From NCBI RefSeq assembly GCF_018882415.1, contig NZ_JACVOL010000001.1, positions 1,341,531 to 1,405,530 on the forward strand: a stretch of DNA of 64,000 nucleotides. Direction: 5' to 3'. Origin of the DNA: Polynucleobacter sp. 86C-FISCH (GTDB lineage: Bacteria > Pseudomonadota > Gammaproteobacteria > Burkholderiales > Burkholderiaceae). Shown piece after piece: positions 27,290 to 36,675 of this stretch (position 1 is its first letter; each line of letters starts with the position of its first letter). The notes under the pieces are model-generated. The model saw nothing but the letters and a program-made list of their open reading frames with translations, searched no databases and was not told where the DNA came from. The translations under genes and the position numbers were made by a program.

Positions 27290-28456
27290 CTAGTTTTTGC
27301 GGTATTTCTGCAAAATTCCGATCAATCCCTTGGCTATACGGCCAATATCCTCATCTGCCATTGCGGGGAATAAAGGAAGTGTGAGGATGGATTTGCCGAT
27401 TCGTTCTGCGATTGGTGTATCAGAGGTTTTATAGCCTTGGTTTTTATACAGCGTAAAGCCTGTAATAGCGGGGTAATGAACGCCAGTGCCAATACCCAAA
27501 TCTTTTAACTCAGTCATGACTTGGGCGCGATCTGTATTTAACTGATCAAGCGGTAAAACTATTTGGAACATGTGCCAGTTGCTTTCAGTAAAGTTTTCAA
27601 CTGGAAGTTCTAACTTCAAATTCTCTAATGCGGCAGCTTTTAATTCAGCGCGAATGACATCAAAGTATTGGCGCGCTAAAGCAGCACGACGCGCTTGATA
27701 TGCAGGCAGTTGTTTGAGTTGCTCGAGGCCAATGGCCGCGTTGACGTCTGTCAAATTATCTTTGCCACCCAATACATCGACGTCCATACCGTCCATACCT
27801 TGACGGGTTAATCCTTGCAGGCGGAACTTCTCAGCAAGCTTTGCTTCATCTGCATTATTGAGTACAAGACAACCGCCTTCAATAGTGGTGAGATTCTTGT
27901 TTGCTTGAAAACTAAAGCTGACTAAGTCACCAAAGCTACCAATCTTCTTGCCCTTCCATTGAGATCCAAAAGCTTGTGCTGCATCCTCAATGACACGAAG
28001 ATTGTGTTGCTTCGCCAATGCATAGAGCTGATCCATGTCAACAGGTAGGCCAGCCAAATAGACTGGCATGATTGCTCGCGTCTTTGGTGTGATTGCAGCT
28101 GAAACTTTATTGAGATCAATATTGCGTGTGACTGGATCAATATCTACAAAGACCGGTTTAGCGCCTACACTCAAAATGACATTCGATGTTGCCACCCAAG
28201 AGATTGGAGTAGTAATAACTTCGTCGCCAGCACCAATACCTGCAACTTGCAGGGCAATCTTCATCGTTGCAGTGCCGTTAGCAAAACAGCGGACGGGGCG
28301 ACCACCAAAGTAGTTGCTTAAAGTTGCCTCAAACTCTGCCAACTTGGGCCCTGATGTCACCCAGCCAGAGCGCAATACTTCCGAAACAGCATCAATCGTT
28401 TCTTGATTGAAGCTAGGACGTGTAAAGGGAATGAATGGTTGGCTGGAGTCTGACAT
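27290..28456 (-). CDS. arnB: UDP-Ara4O aminotransferase
   Basis: PLP-dependent aminotransferase of the DegT/DnrJ family converting UDP-Ara4O to UDP-Ara4N. 388 residues. PLP lysine Lys187 in SFQANKNLTTIEGG; also WVTSGPKLAEFE, EDAAQAFG. Similar enzymes act in other nucleotide sugar pathways, but the neighbours make ArnB the likely role. It is 24 bases downstream of arnT. Confidence 0.92.
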   Translation of the reverse strand: MSDSSQPFIPFTRPSFNQETIDAVSEVLRSGWVTSGPKLAEFEATLSNYFGGRPVRCFANGTATMKIALQVAGIGAGDEVITTPISWVATSNVILSVGAKPVFVDIDPVTRNIDLNKVSAAITPKTRAIMPVYLAGLPVDMDQLYALAKQHNLRVIEDAAQAFGSQWKGKKIGSFGDLVSFSFQANKNLTTIEGGCLVLNNADEAKLAEKFRLQGLTRQGMDGMDVDVLGGKDNLTDVNAAIGLEQLKQLPAYQARRAALARQYFDVIRAELKAAALENLKLELPVENFTESNWHMFQIVLPLDQLNTDRAQVMTELKDLGIGTGVHYPAITGFTLYKNQGYKTSDTPIAERIGKSILTLPLFPAMADEDIGRIAKGLIGILQKYRKN

Positions 28457-28480
28457 GATGTCTTATATTACTTTAATGCG

Positions 28481-30172
28481 TTACTGCGTCACATTCGATG
28501 CATCTGGATGTTTCACAATGACCCTGCGTGAATCGCGATCAACTTCTTGCATTGGAAAATTCTGAGCCTTTAGTGCTTCAAATTGCTCTGGAACCATGAT
28601 GGCGTAGGCCGTTTGGTCTTCTTTCCAGCGAGCAATAAATGCATCCAGTGTTGGCATCCAGAGATCGGGCTCTTGGTTGACACCAAACACGAGCTCGTCG
28701 GGGGATTCAACCATGATCATCGTTCTGCCTAAATAGAAGGGCACGGTGTGATCTAAAAGACGAACAGAATAGAAATTTACTTTTTCAGGAATGGATGCTT
28801 TCACTCGTTCTACGAGATCAATACCTGAGACGGCACGACCTAATGTCTCATGGCCTGTTCCCGCAATGATGGCACACAGAAAAAATCCGCAAGCAAAACT
28901 CACGATACTTTGAATACCATTGCGTTTACTTTGCCATGCGGCATAAGCGCTAAAAATAATGAGCGCTATTAATGCAGCAATCACCCAATAGGTGTATTGC
29001 GCATATGCATTAACCTCATCAGGTCTTGCTTGTTTGCCGATGGCATCCAAAAAGAAAAATCCAACGCAACCAAGCAGTGCAAATCCAAGTGTCTGTAATT
29101 TCCATGACAGAGCCATGGTGTTGGTGTGACCAAGTAAACGATCCAATCGATTGCCAATGAGTAAAGCAAGCGCAGGAAATACTGGGATGATGTAGCCGGG
29201 TAATTTAGAACGTGAGACGCTAAAGAACGCAAAAATAACTACAAACCAGCAGACCAATAACCAGCCAGCAGAAAACTCACGGCGGCGCTCGCTCCAGGCT
29301 TGTGCAATTGCTCCTGGGATCTGTAGAAACCAGGGAAGCAGCCCAATTAGTAGCAGTGGCACAAAGTAATAAATAGGACCTGTTCTGCTGTGAGCATCCT
29401 GTGTGAAACGTTGAAGATGCTCATGAATGAAGAAGAATTCTAAAAACTCAGGATTGCGCTGTGCCACCAAAATAAACCAAGGCGCAGTGATTGCTAAGAA
29501 CAAAATAGTTCCACTAAATAAACGAAGCCGAGTCCAAATTTTCCAATCCCAAGTACTAATGGAATAAGCAATAAAAACCATCGCAGGAATTGCGGCGCCA
29601 ATAACACCTTTAGATAAAGTTGCTAGTGCCATGAAAGCCCAACATGCCCACATCCAATTTCTACAACTGTTTTTATTGTGAGATGTTTGTGCAATTAATA
29701 GGCTACACAAAGCAGCAACTAAAAAAGCAGACAAGCCCATGTCGAGCGAATTGAAGTGACCGCTGATAACCCACATCGGACTTGAGGCCAATACAACGGC
29801 GGCTAACCATCCTGCTCGAGCGTTATAAATTCGAGCGCCAGTAAATCCAACTAAGAGAATGGTGAGAAATCCAGTAAGTGCAGTCCAAAGACGTGCTTGC
29901 CAGTCACCAATGCCAAATACTTGAAATGCTGCTGCAGTAGCCCATGCTTGCAATGGTGGTTTTTCGAAATACTTGTAGCCGTTGTATCTAGGTGTAATCC
30001 AATCACCGGTCACGAGCATTTCTCGGGCGATCTCTGCGTAGCGTCCCTCATCAGATGGAATGAGATGGCGGTAGTTCAAAGTGCCAAACCACAGCAAGCC
30101 GTAAATAATGACCAACAACAAAATCTTGCCCGGATGCAGGGCTGAAGACTGCCGAATTTGGCCAAATTGCAT
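28481..30172 (-). CDS. arnT: Ara4N lipid A transferase ArnT
   Basis: Integral membrane glycosyltransferase (GT83) that moves L-Ara4N from undecaprenyl phosphate onto lipid A in the periplasm, giving resistance to cationic peptides. 563 residues with about twelve hydrophobic segments and a soluble periplasmic C-terminal part. The conserved periplasmic loop DEGRYAEIAREM follows the first membrane segment. Its ATG overlaps the stop of the preceding Mth938-domain gene by one base (TAATG), so coupling is likely. Confidence 0.93.
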   Translation of the reverse strand: MQFGQIRQSSALHPGKILLLVIIYGLLWFGTLNYRHLIPSDEGRYAEIAREMLVTGDWITPRYNGYKYFEKPPLQAWATAAAFQVFGIGDWQARLWTALTGFLTILLVGFTGARIYNARAGWLAAVVLASSPMWVISGHFNSLDMGLSAFLVAALCSLLIAQTSHNKNSCRNWMWACWAFMALATLSKGVIGAAIPAMVFIAYSISTWDWKIWTRLRLFSGTILFLAITAPWFILVAQRNPEFLEFFFIHEHLQRFTQDAHSRTGPIYYFVPLLLIGLLPWFLQIPGAIAQAWSERRREFSAGWLLVCWFVVIFAFFSVSRSKLPGYIIPVFPALALLIGNRLDRLLGHTNTMALSWKLQTLGFALLGCVGFFFLDAIGKQARPDEVNAYAQYTYWVIAALIALIIFSAYAAWQSKRNGIQSIVSFACGFFLCAIIAGTGHETLGRAVSGIDLVERVKASIPEKVNFYSVRLLDHTVPFYLGRTMIMVESPDELVFGVNQEPDLWMPTLDAFIARWKEDQTAYAIMVPEQFEALKAQNFPMQEVDRDSRRVIVKHPDASNVTQ

Positions 30173-30549
30173 TAAACGGGCTCCACAATCAGAGCTAGCA
30201 GGACCTGACGTCCTTCGCCCACCAGGATGTTGTATGTCCGGCAGGCGGCCTGGGAATCCATGATTTCAAAGCCAATTTTGGCGGAAATCAGGGCTTTAAG
30301 GAGTTCTGGCTTAGGAAAGCGCTGGCGTTTGCCGGTCCCAATAAGGATTAATTCTGGTTTTAAATCAATGAGTTGCGAGAAGTGATGGGCTTCCAAGTCG
30401 TCAAATGACCGGGCTGACCACTCTGAGATGGCGCCATCCGAGCTCAGGACAACAGCATGGGCGTAAGGAGTCTTATTGATCTCTACGTAACCATCGCCGT
30501 AGCCAGTGATCGTATTCGCTCCGGAATGGGGGTCAGATTGAAGCTTCAA
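30172..30549 (-). CDS. Mth938-domain (DUF498) protein
   Basis: 125 residues of the small Mth938/NDUFAF3-like family; biochemical function not known in bacteria. Visible motifs: YGDGYVEIN, LILIGTGKRQRFP and EIMDSQAACRTYNIL. It begins with TTG at 30549 (gagag upstream) and overlaps arnT by one base, so it heads the arn transcript. The promoter must lie in the 79 bases before alaA, a divergent gene. Confidence 0.85.
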   Translation of the reverse strand: MKLQSDPHSGANTITGYGDGYVEINKTPYAHAVVLSSDGAISEWSARSFDDLEAHHFSQLIDLKPELILIGTGKRQRFPKPELLKALISAKIGFEIMDSQAACRTYNILVGEGRQVLLALIVEPV

Positions 30550-30628
30550 GTGGACTCTCTGTCATAATTATGTGGATTATAGCTAGCTGTTTTTTCTCAT
30601 ATTTCAAGAACTTACCCTTTAATTTATT

Positions 30629-31885
30629 GTGAAACCAATCCGAAAGTCCCAAAAGCTCGATAACGTCTGTTATGACATACGTGGGCCGGTGCTCGAGCTT
30701 GCTCAGCGCATGGAGGAAGAAGGTCACAAAATCATCAAATTAAACATTGGAAACGTAGGGGTTTTCGGTTTTGATCCTCCTGAAGAGATTCAGTTGGACA
30801 TGATTCGCAATTTAAGCAACGCCTCAGCATATTCGGATTCCAAGGGAATCTTTTCGGCTCGCAAGGCGATCATGCAGTACTGCCAAGAAAAAGGCATTCA
30901 AGGCGTGACCTTGGATGACGTCTACACCGGCAATGGAGTTTCTGAGCTCATCGTGCTGTCGATGAATGCACTCTTAAATGATGGCGATGAAGTTTTGGTA
31001 CCAACACCAGATTACCCACTGTGGACTGCTGCTGTGAGTTTGTCGAGCGGTACACCTGTGCACTATCTTTGCGATGAATCCAAAGATTGGGCGCCGGATT
31101 TAAATGATCTGCGTAAAAAAATTACGCCACGCACTAAAGCGATTGTGGTGATCAATCCAAACAATCCTACTGGCGCAATTTATTCCAAAGAAGTTTTGCT
31201 TGAGTTAACAAGTATTGCTCGTGAATACGGTTTGATTTTGTTTGCTGATGAGATTTACGACAAGATGTTGTATGACGGTGAGAAGCATATTTCTCTTGCA
31301 TCTTTGTCGACCGATGTAGTCACTATTACCTTCAATGGTCTTTCTAAGAATTACCGTTCATGTGGCTATCGCGCAGGCTGGATGATTGTCTCGGGTGATA
31401 AAGAGATGGTGCGCGATTACATCGAAGGCTTAAACATGCTGGCCTCGATGCGCTTGTGTGCAAACGTGCCAGGTCAATACGCGATTCAAACTGCATTAGG
31501 CGGTTATCAAAGTATTAATGACTTAGTGGGCGATGGCGGTCGTCTTGCGAAGCAACGTGATCTTGCTTGGAAACTGATTACCGATATTCCGGGTGTCACT
31601 TGTGTGAAACCTAAGTCAGCTTTGTATTTATTTCCAAGGTTAGACCCAGAGGTTTATCCAATTGAAGATGATCAACAATTTGTTGCTGATCTTTTAAAAG
31701 AAGAAAAAGTATTGTTAGTGCAGGGCTCCGGTTTTAACTGGGGTAAACCTGATCACTTCCGCGTAGTGTTCTTGCCTCACGAGGATGTGCTGAAGGAGGC
31801 TATCGGCCGCCTTGCACGTTTTCTGGAGCGTTATCGTAATAAGCACAGCCGTAAGGCTTCTTCAACTGCAGCAAAGGCATCATGA
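30629..31885 (+). CDS. alaA: Alanine aminotransferase (AlaA type)
   Basis: Class I PLP aminotransferase forming alanine from pyruvate and glutamate. 418 residues from a GTG start. Conserved opening RKSQKLDNVCYDIRGPV and PLP lysine in LSKNYRSCGYRAGW. It overlaps hom by four bases (ATGA). The alaA-hom-thrC order is normal for beta-proteobacteria. Confidence 0.94.
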   Translation: MKPIRKSQKLDNVCYDIRGPVLELAQRMEEEGHKIIKLNIGNVGVFGFDPPEEIQLDMIRNLSNASAYSDSKGIFSARKAIMQYCQEKGIQGVTLDDVYTGNGVSELIVLSMNALLNDGDEVLVPTPDYPLWTAAVSLSSGTPVHYLCDESKDWAPDLNDLRKKITPRTKAIVVINPNNPTGAIYSKEVLLELTSIAREYGLILFADEIYDKMLYDGEKHISLASLSTDVVTITFNGLSKNYRSCGYRAGWMIVSGDKEMVRDYIEGLNMLASMRLCANVPGQYAIQTALGGYQSINDLVGDGGRLAKQRDLAWKLITDIPGVTCVKPKSALYLFPRLDPEVYPIEDDQQFVADLLKEEKVLLVQGSGFNWGKPDHFRVVFLPHEDVLKEAIGRLARFLERYRNKHSRKASSTAAKAS

Positions 31886-33192
31886 AACCGATTCAAGTAG
31901 GTCTTTTAGGTATTGGCACTGTTGGTGGTGGCGTATTCACTGTTCTCGAACGTAACCAAGATGAGATTACCCGTCGCGCTGGGCGTGGCATTCGTATTAA
32001 TACGGTTGCTGATTTAAATGTAGAGCGCGCCAAAGAATTGGTTAAGGATCGTGCGCAAGTGGTGAGTGATGCACGCGCTGTGATTAATAACCCAGAGATT
32101 GATATTGTTGTTGAGTTGATTGGTGGTTATGGAATTGCCAAGGACTTGGTTCTAGAGGCGATTGCTGCTGGTAAGCACGTAGTGACAGCCAACAAGGCTT
32201 TGATCGCCGTGCACGGTAATGAGATTTTTAAAGCTGCGCATGACAAAGGCGTGATGGTTGCTTTTGAGGCGGCAGTGGCAGGCGGCATTCCAATTATTAA
32301 AGCTTTGCGTGAAGGCTTAACTGCCAACCGTATTGAGTGGATCGCCGGCATCATTAACGGCACAACCAATTTCATCTTGTCAGAGATGCGCGACAAAGGT
32401 TTGGATTTCCAGACTGTACTGAAAGAAGCGCAACGCTTGGGTTACGCAGAGGCGGATCCAACTTTCGATATTGAAGGCGTAGATGCAGCGCATAAAGCGA
32501 CCATCATGAGTGCAATTGCATTTGGTATTCCAATGCAGTTTGAAAAAGCACACATTGAAGGCATCACTAAGTTAGACGCAATTGATATTAAATACGCCGA
32601 GCAATTAGGCTATCGCATTAAGTTGCTAGGTATTGCTAAGAAAACACCAACTGGTGTTGAGTTGCGCGTACACCCAACACTCATTCCATCGAAGCGTTTG
32701 ATTGCAAACGTTGAAGGTGCTATGAATGCCGTGCAAGTGTTTGGCGATGCTGTTGGCACTACCTTGTATTACGGCAAGGGCGCAGGCTCTGAGCCAACTG
32801 CTTCCGCTGTGATCGCAGACTTGGTAGACATTACCCGCTTATTAAATGCTGATCCTGAGCATCGCGTTCCATATTTGGCCTTCCAGGCAGATGCCGTACA
32901 TGACACACCAGTGCTGCCAATTGGCGAGATCACCACTAGCTACTACTTGCGCTTGCGTGTAGCTGATCAAGCTGGCGTGTTGGCAGATATCACCAAAATT
33001 TTGGCTTCACATGGCGTTTCAATCGATGCGCTCTTGCAGAAAGAGGCTGATGAAGGTGAGAGCCAAACTGATTTGGTTGCCTTGACTCACGAAACCAAAG
33101 AAAAGAACATGCTTGCCGCGATTAAAGAGATTCAAGCTCTTAAAACTGTTGCCGGTGAAGTAGTAAAGATCCGTTTAGAAAATCTGTCTTAA
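31882..33192 (+). CDS. hom: Homoserine dehydrogenase
   Basis: Reduces aspartate semialdehyde to homoserine, branch point to threonine and methionine. 436 residues. Rossmann motif GLLGIGTVGGG at the N-terminus, catalytic NGTTNFI and the TANKALIA box, and a C-terminal ACT domain (YYLRLRVADQAGVLADITK, about 354 onward) for threonine feedback. Not fused to aspartokinase. Overlaps alaA by four bases. Confidence 0.96.
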   Translation: MKPIQVGLLGIGTVGGGVFTVLERNQDEITRRAGRGIRINTVADLNVERAKELVKDRAQVVSDARAVINNPEIDIVVELIGGYGIAKDLVLEAIAAGKHVVTANKALIAVHGNEIFKAAHDKGVMVAFEAAVAGGIPIIKALREGLTANRIEWIAGIINGTTNFILSEMRDKGLDFQTVLKEAQRLGYAEADPTFDIEGVDAAHKATIMSAIAFGIPMQFEKAHIEGITKLDAIDIKYAEQLGYRIKLLGIAKKTPTGVELRVHPTLIPSKRLIANVEGAMNAVQVFGDAVGTTLYYGKGAGSEPTASAVIADLVDITRLLNADPEHRVPYLAFQADAVHDTPVLPIGEITTSYYLRLRVADQAGVLADITKILASHGVSIDALLQKEADEGESQTDLVALTHETKEKNMLAAIKEIQALKTVAGEVVKIRLENLS

Positions 33193-33211
33193 GTAAAACT
33201 CAGCAAAATAC

Positions 33212-34654
33212 ATGCGTTACCAATCTACTCGCGGCAATAGTCCGCAACAATCCTTCTTAGAAATTTTGTTAGGCGGATTGGCGCCTGATGGCGGCCTGTA
33301 TTTGCCTGTCCAATACCCAAAGGTTACTGCGGCACAGTTAGATTCTTGGCGCGGTTTGTCTTATGCTGATTTGGCTTACGAAGTTTTAAGTCTGTATTCC
33401 GACGATATTCCTGAGGCTGATTTGCGCGCTCTCTTGCGTAAAACTTATACCGAGCAGGTCTACTGCAATGGACGTCCACAGGACAACGCAAAGGACATTA
33501 CACCGATACATTGGTTGGGTGAAGAGCACGGAACTCGTATTGGTCTTTTAAGTCTTTCAAACGGGCCTACTTTGGCCTTCAAGGACATGGCTATGCAGTT
33601 GCTTGGCAATCTCTTTGAATACGCTCTTAAGAAAAAAGGTCAGCATCTCAATATTTTGGGCGCAACTTCTGGCGACACTGGTAGTGCTGCTGAATATGCA
33701 ATGCGTGGCAAAGAGGGTGTGAAAGTATTCATGCTTTCACCTCGCGGCAAGATGAGTGCTTTTCAATCTGCGCAAATGTATTCCCTGCAAGACCCCAATA
33801 TTTTTAACTTAGCAGTGGCTGGTGTCTTTGATGACTGCCAAGATATTGTTAAAGCAGTAAGTAATGATCACGCTTTCAAAGCGAAGAATCAGATTGGTAC
33901 AGTGAACTCCATTAATTGGGGTCGTGTAGTGGCTCAGGTGGTCTACTACTTCCAAGGTTATCTGTTGGCAACAAAGTCTAGCGCTGAAAAAGTGTCATTC
34001 ACCGTGCCATCTGGCAACTTTGGTAATGTTTGTGCCGGTCATATTGCGCGCATGATGGGATTGCCGATTGAGCATCTGATTGTGGCGACCAATGAGAATG
34101 ATGTCCTTGACGAGTTCTTCCGTACTGGCATCTACCGGGCGCGCAAGTCTGCTGAGACACTTCATACATCCAGTCCATCCATGGATATCTCTAAAGCCAG
34201 TAACTTTGAGCGTTTTGTATTTGATTTCATGGGTCAAGATGGCAAGGCTACTGCAGGCATGTTTAAGCAAGTAGATGAAACTGGTGGCTTTGATATCTCT
34301 AAAGATGCTGTTTTCAAAGAGCTGGGCAAGTATGGCTTTCAATCTGGTCGCAGCACCCATGAGAATCGCTTAGAAACTATTCGTGATATTGATCAGCGCT
34401 ATGGCGTCATGATCGATACGCATACTGCTGATGGTGTGAAAGTTGCCCGCGAGCACCTACAGGCTGGCATTCCAATGATTGTGCTGGAGACAGCGCTACC
34501 GATTAAGTTTGAAGAAACCATTGAGATTGCTTTGGGTCGACCTGCTGAATGCCCACCTGCATTTAAAGATATTAAATCTAAGCCGCAGCGCGTAGAAAAT
34601 ATTGATGCCGATGTGAATCAAGTTAAAGCTTTCATTACAACGCATCTTGGTTAA
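33212..34654 (+). CDS. thrC: Threonine synthase
   Basis: PLP enzyme converting O-phosphohomoserine to threonine. 480 residues, the long proteobacterial/fungal type. PLP lysine in SNGPTLAFKDMAMQ (about residue 122); glycine loop GATSGDTGSAAEYA for phosphate binding. 19 bases after hom, same transcript. Confidence 0.96.
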   Translation: MRYQSTRGNSPQQSFLEILLGGLAPDGGLYLPVQYPKVTAAQLDSWRGLSYADLAYEVLSLYSDDIPEADLRALLRKTYTEQVYCNGRPQDNAKDITPIHWLGEEHGTRIGLLSLSNGPTLAFKDMAMQLLGNLFEYALKKKGQHLNILGATSGDTGSAAEYAMRGKEGVKVFMLSPRGKMSAFQSAQMYSLQDPNIFNLAVAGVFDDCQDIVKAVSNDHAFKAKNQIGTVNSINWGRVVAQVVYYFQGYLLATKSSAEKVSFTVPSGNFGNVCAGHIARMMGLPIEHLIVATNENDVLDEFFRTGIYRARKSAETLHTSSPSMDISKASNFERFVFDFMGQDGKATAGMFKQVDETGGFDISKDAVFKELGKYGFQSGRSTHENRLETIRDIDQRYGVMIDTHTADGVKVAREHLQAGIPMIVLETALPIKFEETIEIALGRPAECPPAFKDIKSKPQRVENIDADVNQVKAFITTHLG

Positions 34655-34694
34655 TCGACTTAACCCAAAACTTTAAGCAACAAGCAATCATCCT

Positions 34695-35933
34695 ATGACA
34701 AAGCCACCAATGTTGACTGCGCAGCAGGCCTTAGACCATTTGCTGTCAAATGCAGTGACAGTCAATGAGAGCGAAAAGGTAAACACTCAAGCGGCATTGG
34801 GAAGGGTTCTGGCTGAGGATGTAAAGAGTTTGGTGGATGTACCGCCATTGGATAACACCTCAATGGATGGTTATGCGGTTCGCTGTGCAGATACAGTAAC
34901 ACCCGGAAAAAAATTGAGAATTGCTCAACGTATTCCGGCTGGCTCTATCGGAACTCAATTAGAGTCTGGCACTGCTGCCAGAATTTTCACGGGCGCTCCT
35001 GTTCCCCCTGGTGCCGATGCCGTTGTAATGCAAGAAGATTGCACGGTTGGGGATCAGCCCGATCAAGTCACTATTAATGTTGCTCCCACATCGGGTCAAT
35101 GGATTCGTCGTAGTGGTGAAGATTTAACAACTGGCAAGACTTGCTTGACTGCTGGCACATTTTTGCGCCCTCAAGAGTTAGGTGTTGCCGCTTCTGCTGG
35201 CTTAACGCATCTCAATGTAAAACGTCGCGTGAAAGTTGCGGCATTCTTTACGGGTGATGAGTTAGCGCTTCCAGGTGATCCATTAAAGCCTGGTGGTATC
35301 TATAACTCCAATCGCGATACCTTATTGGCTTGCCTGAAGTCTTTGGGTTGTGATGCTACGGATTTAGGTATTGTTCCTGATTGCTTGGATGCAACACGCG
35401 AAGCATTGCGAAAAGCCAGTAAAGATCATGACTTAATAATCACCTCTGGTGGCGTATCGGTTGGTGAAGAAGATCATATTAAGCCTGCAGTCACTGCTGA
35501 GGGAAGATTGGATCTTTGGCTAATTGCCATCAAACCGGGTAAGCCGCTAGCATTTGGTGCGGTACGTAAATCAAGCGAGCCTAAAGACGGTGAAGCTTGG
35601 TTTATTGGATTACCTGGCAATCCAGTTTCTAGCTTTGTTACCTTCTTATTATTTGTTCGCCCATTTATTTTGAAACTCCAGGGACGCGAAGCCAAGCTTC
35701 CCCAATCGTATTTAATGCGTGCGGACTTTGATTGGCTAAAAGCCGATCGTCGTAATGAGTTCTTGCGCGTTAAGATTAATGATCAAGGCGGCCTTGATCT
35801 GTACCCAAATCAAAGCTCAGGCGTACTCACTAGCGCCTCTTGGGGTGATGGCCTAGTTGATTGCCCACCAAATCAGCCAATTAAGGCTGGTGAATTGGTG
35901 AAATACATTCCCTTTGATGCGCTCCTCAAATAA
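34695..35933 (+). CDS. moeA: Molybdopterin molybdenumtransferase MoeA
   Basis: Inserts molybdate into adenylated molybdopterin. 412 residues, MoeA domains I-IV. Visible: DNTSMDGYAV near residue 55, ITSGGVSVGEEDH (about 236-248) and FIGLPGNPVSSF (about 302-313). First of the moeA-moaD-moaE group, 40 bases after thrC. Confidence 0.95.
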   Translation: MTKPPMLTAQQALDHLLSNAVTVNESEKVNTQAALGRVLAEDVKSLVDVPPLDNTSMDGYAVRCADTVTPGKKLRIAQRIPAGSIGTQLESGTAARIFTGAPVPPGADAVVMQEDCTVGDQPDQVTINVAPTSGQWIRRSGEDLTTGKTCLTAGTFLRPQELGVAASAGLTHLNVKRRVKVAAFFTGDELALPGDPLKPGGIYNSNRDTLLACLKSLGCDATDLGIVPDCLDATREALRKASKDHDLIITSGGVSVGEEDHIKPAVTAEGRLDLWLIAIKPGKPLAFGAVRKSSEPKDGEAWFIGLPGNPVSSFVTFLLFVRPFILKLQGREAKLPQSYLMRADFDWLKADRRNEFLRVKINDQGGLDLYPNQSSGVLTSASWGDGLVDCPPNQPIKAGELVKYIPFDALLK

Positions 35934-35951
35934 TCGGTTTACGATTAGCTC

Positions 35952-36209
35952 ATGAAACTCGAATTACGATTCTTTGCCTCATTGCGTGAGGCTCTTGGCA
36001 TCTCGCAAGAGAGCATTACCATTCCAGCAACAGTGAAAACGATAGCTGAACTCAGGGCGCATCTTATTGAGCGCGGCAACCCTTGGTCTGAAGAATTAGC
36101 TGAGGGCAGGGTATTGCGCTGTGCCCTTAATCAACACATGGTTGATGCCAATACCGCTCTTCAAGATGGGTCTGAAGTAGCTTTCTTTCCTCCGGTAACC
36201 GGCGGCTAG
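35952..36209 (+). CDS. moaD: Molybdopterin synthase sulfur carrier subunit
   Basis: Ubiquitin-like protein carrying sulfur as a C-terminal thiocarboxylate. 85 residues ending in the required Gly-Gly (PPVTGG). Ubiquitin-like fold signature in EVAFFPPVTGG. Starts 18 bases after moeA and abuts moaE. Confidence 0.95.
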   Translation: MKLELRFFASLREALGISQESITIPATVKTIAELRAHLIERGNPWSEELAEGRVLRCALNQHMVDANTALQDGSEVAFFPPVTGG

Positions 36210-36210
36210 C

Positions 36211-36675
36211 ATGTCCAATTCATCTATTTGCATTCAGGAAAAAGATTTCGACCTTAGCGCTGAAATAGCAGCGCTCCGTAAGAATGATCCACGGGTTGGC
36301 GCGGTAGTTTCTTTCTTGGGCACTGTCCGGGATATGAATGACGGTAGCCAGGTAAAAGGCATGACCCTCGAGCATTACCCGGGGATGACCGAAAAGGCAT
36401 TACAAGAAATTCTGGATCAGGCTAAAGCACGTTGGGGCATCTATCAAACTCTAGTGATTCATCGAGTGGGACCACTCTTACCTGAGGATCAAATTGTTCT
36501 GGTTGCAGTTACTAGTGCGCACAGGGGAGAAGCTTTTGCTGCCTGCGAGTTCATCATGGACTACCTTAAAACGGCAGCTCCATTTTGGAAAAAAGAAGAA
36601 ACGCCTGAAGGCGCTCGTTGGGTAGATGCTAGGGTTACCGATGAAGTTGCGCTATCCAAGTGGAAAGAAAAATGA
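36211..36675 (+). CDS. moaE: Molybdopterin synthase catalytic subunit
   Basis: Catalytic partner of MoaD. 154 residues. Key pieces: GAVVSFLGTVRDMNDG, LEHYPGMTEK, the HRVGPLLPEDQIVLVAV stretch and the C-terminal WKKEETPEGARWVDA lysines. One base after moaD. Its TGA overlaps the ATG of the next gene. Confidence 0.96.
   Translation: MSNSSICIQEKDFDLSAEIAALRKNDPRVGAVVSFLGTVRDMNDGSQVKGMTLEHYPGMTEKALQEILDQAKARWGIYQTLVIHRVGPLLPEDQIVLVAVTSAHRGEAFAACEFIMDYLKTAAPFWKKEETPEGARWVDARVTDEVALSKWKEK

Noticed and set aside
30533..30727. 64-codon frame opposite the start of alaA
   Set aside because: Overlaps alaA codons in antisense and the start of the Mth938 gene; no family features.
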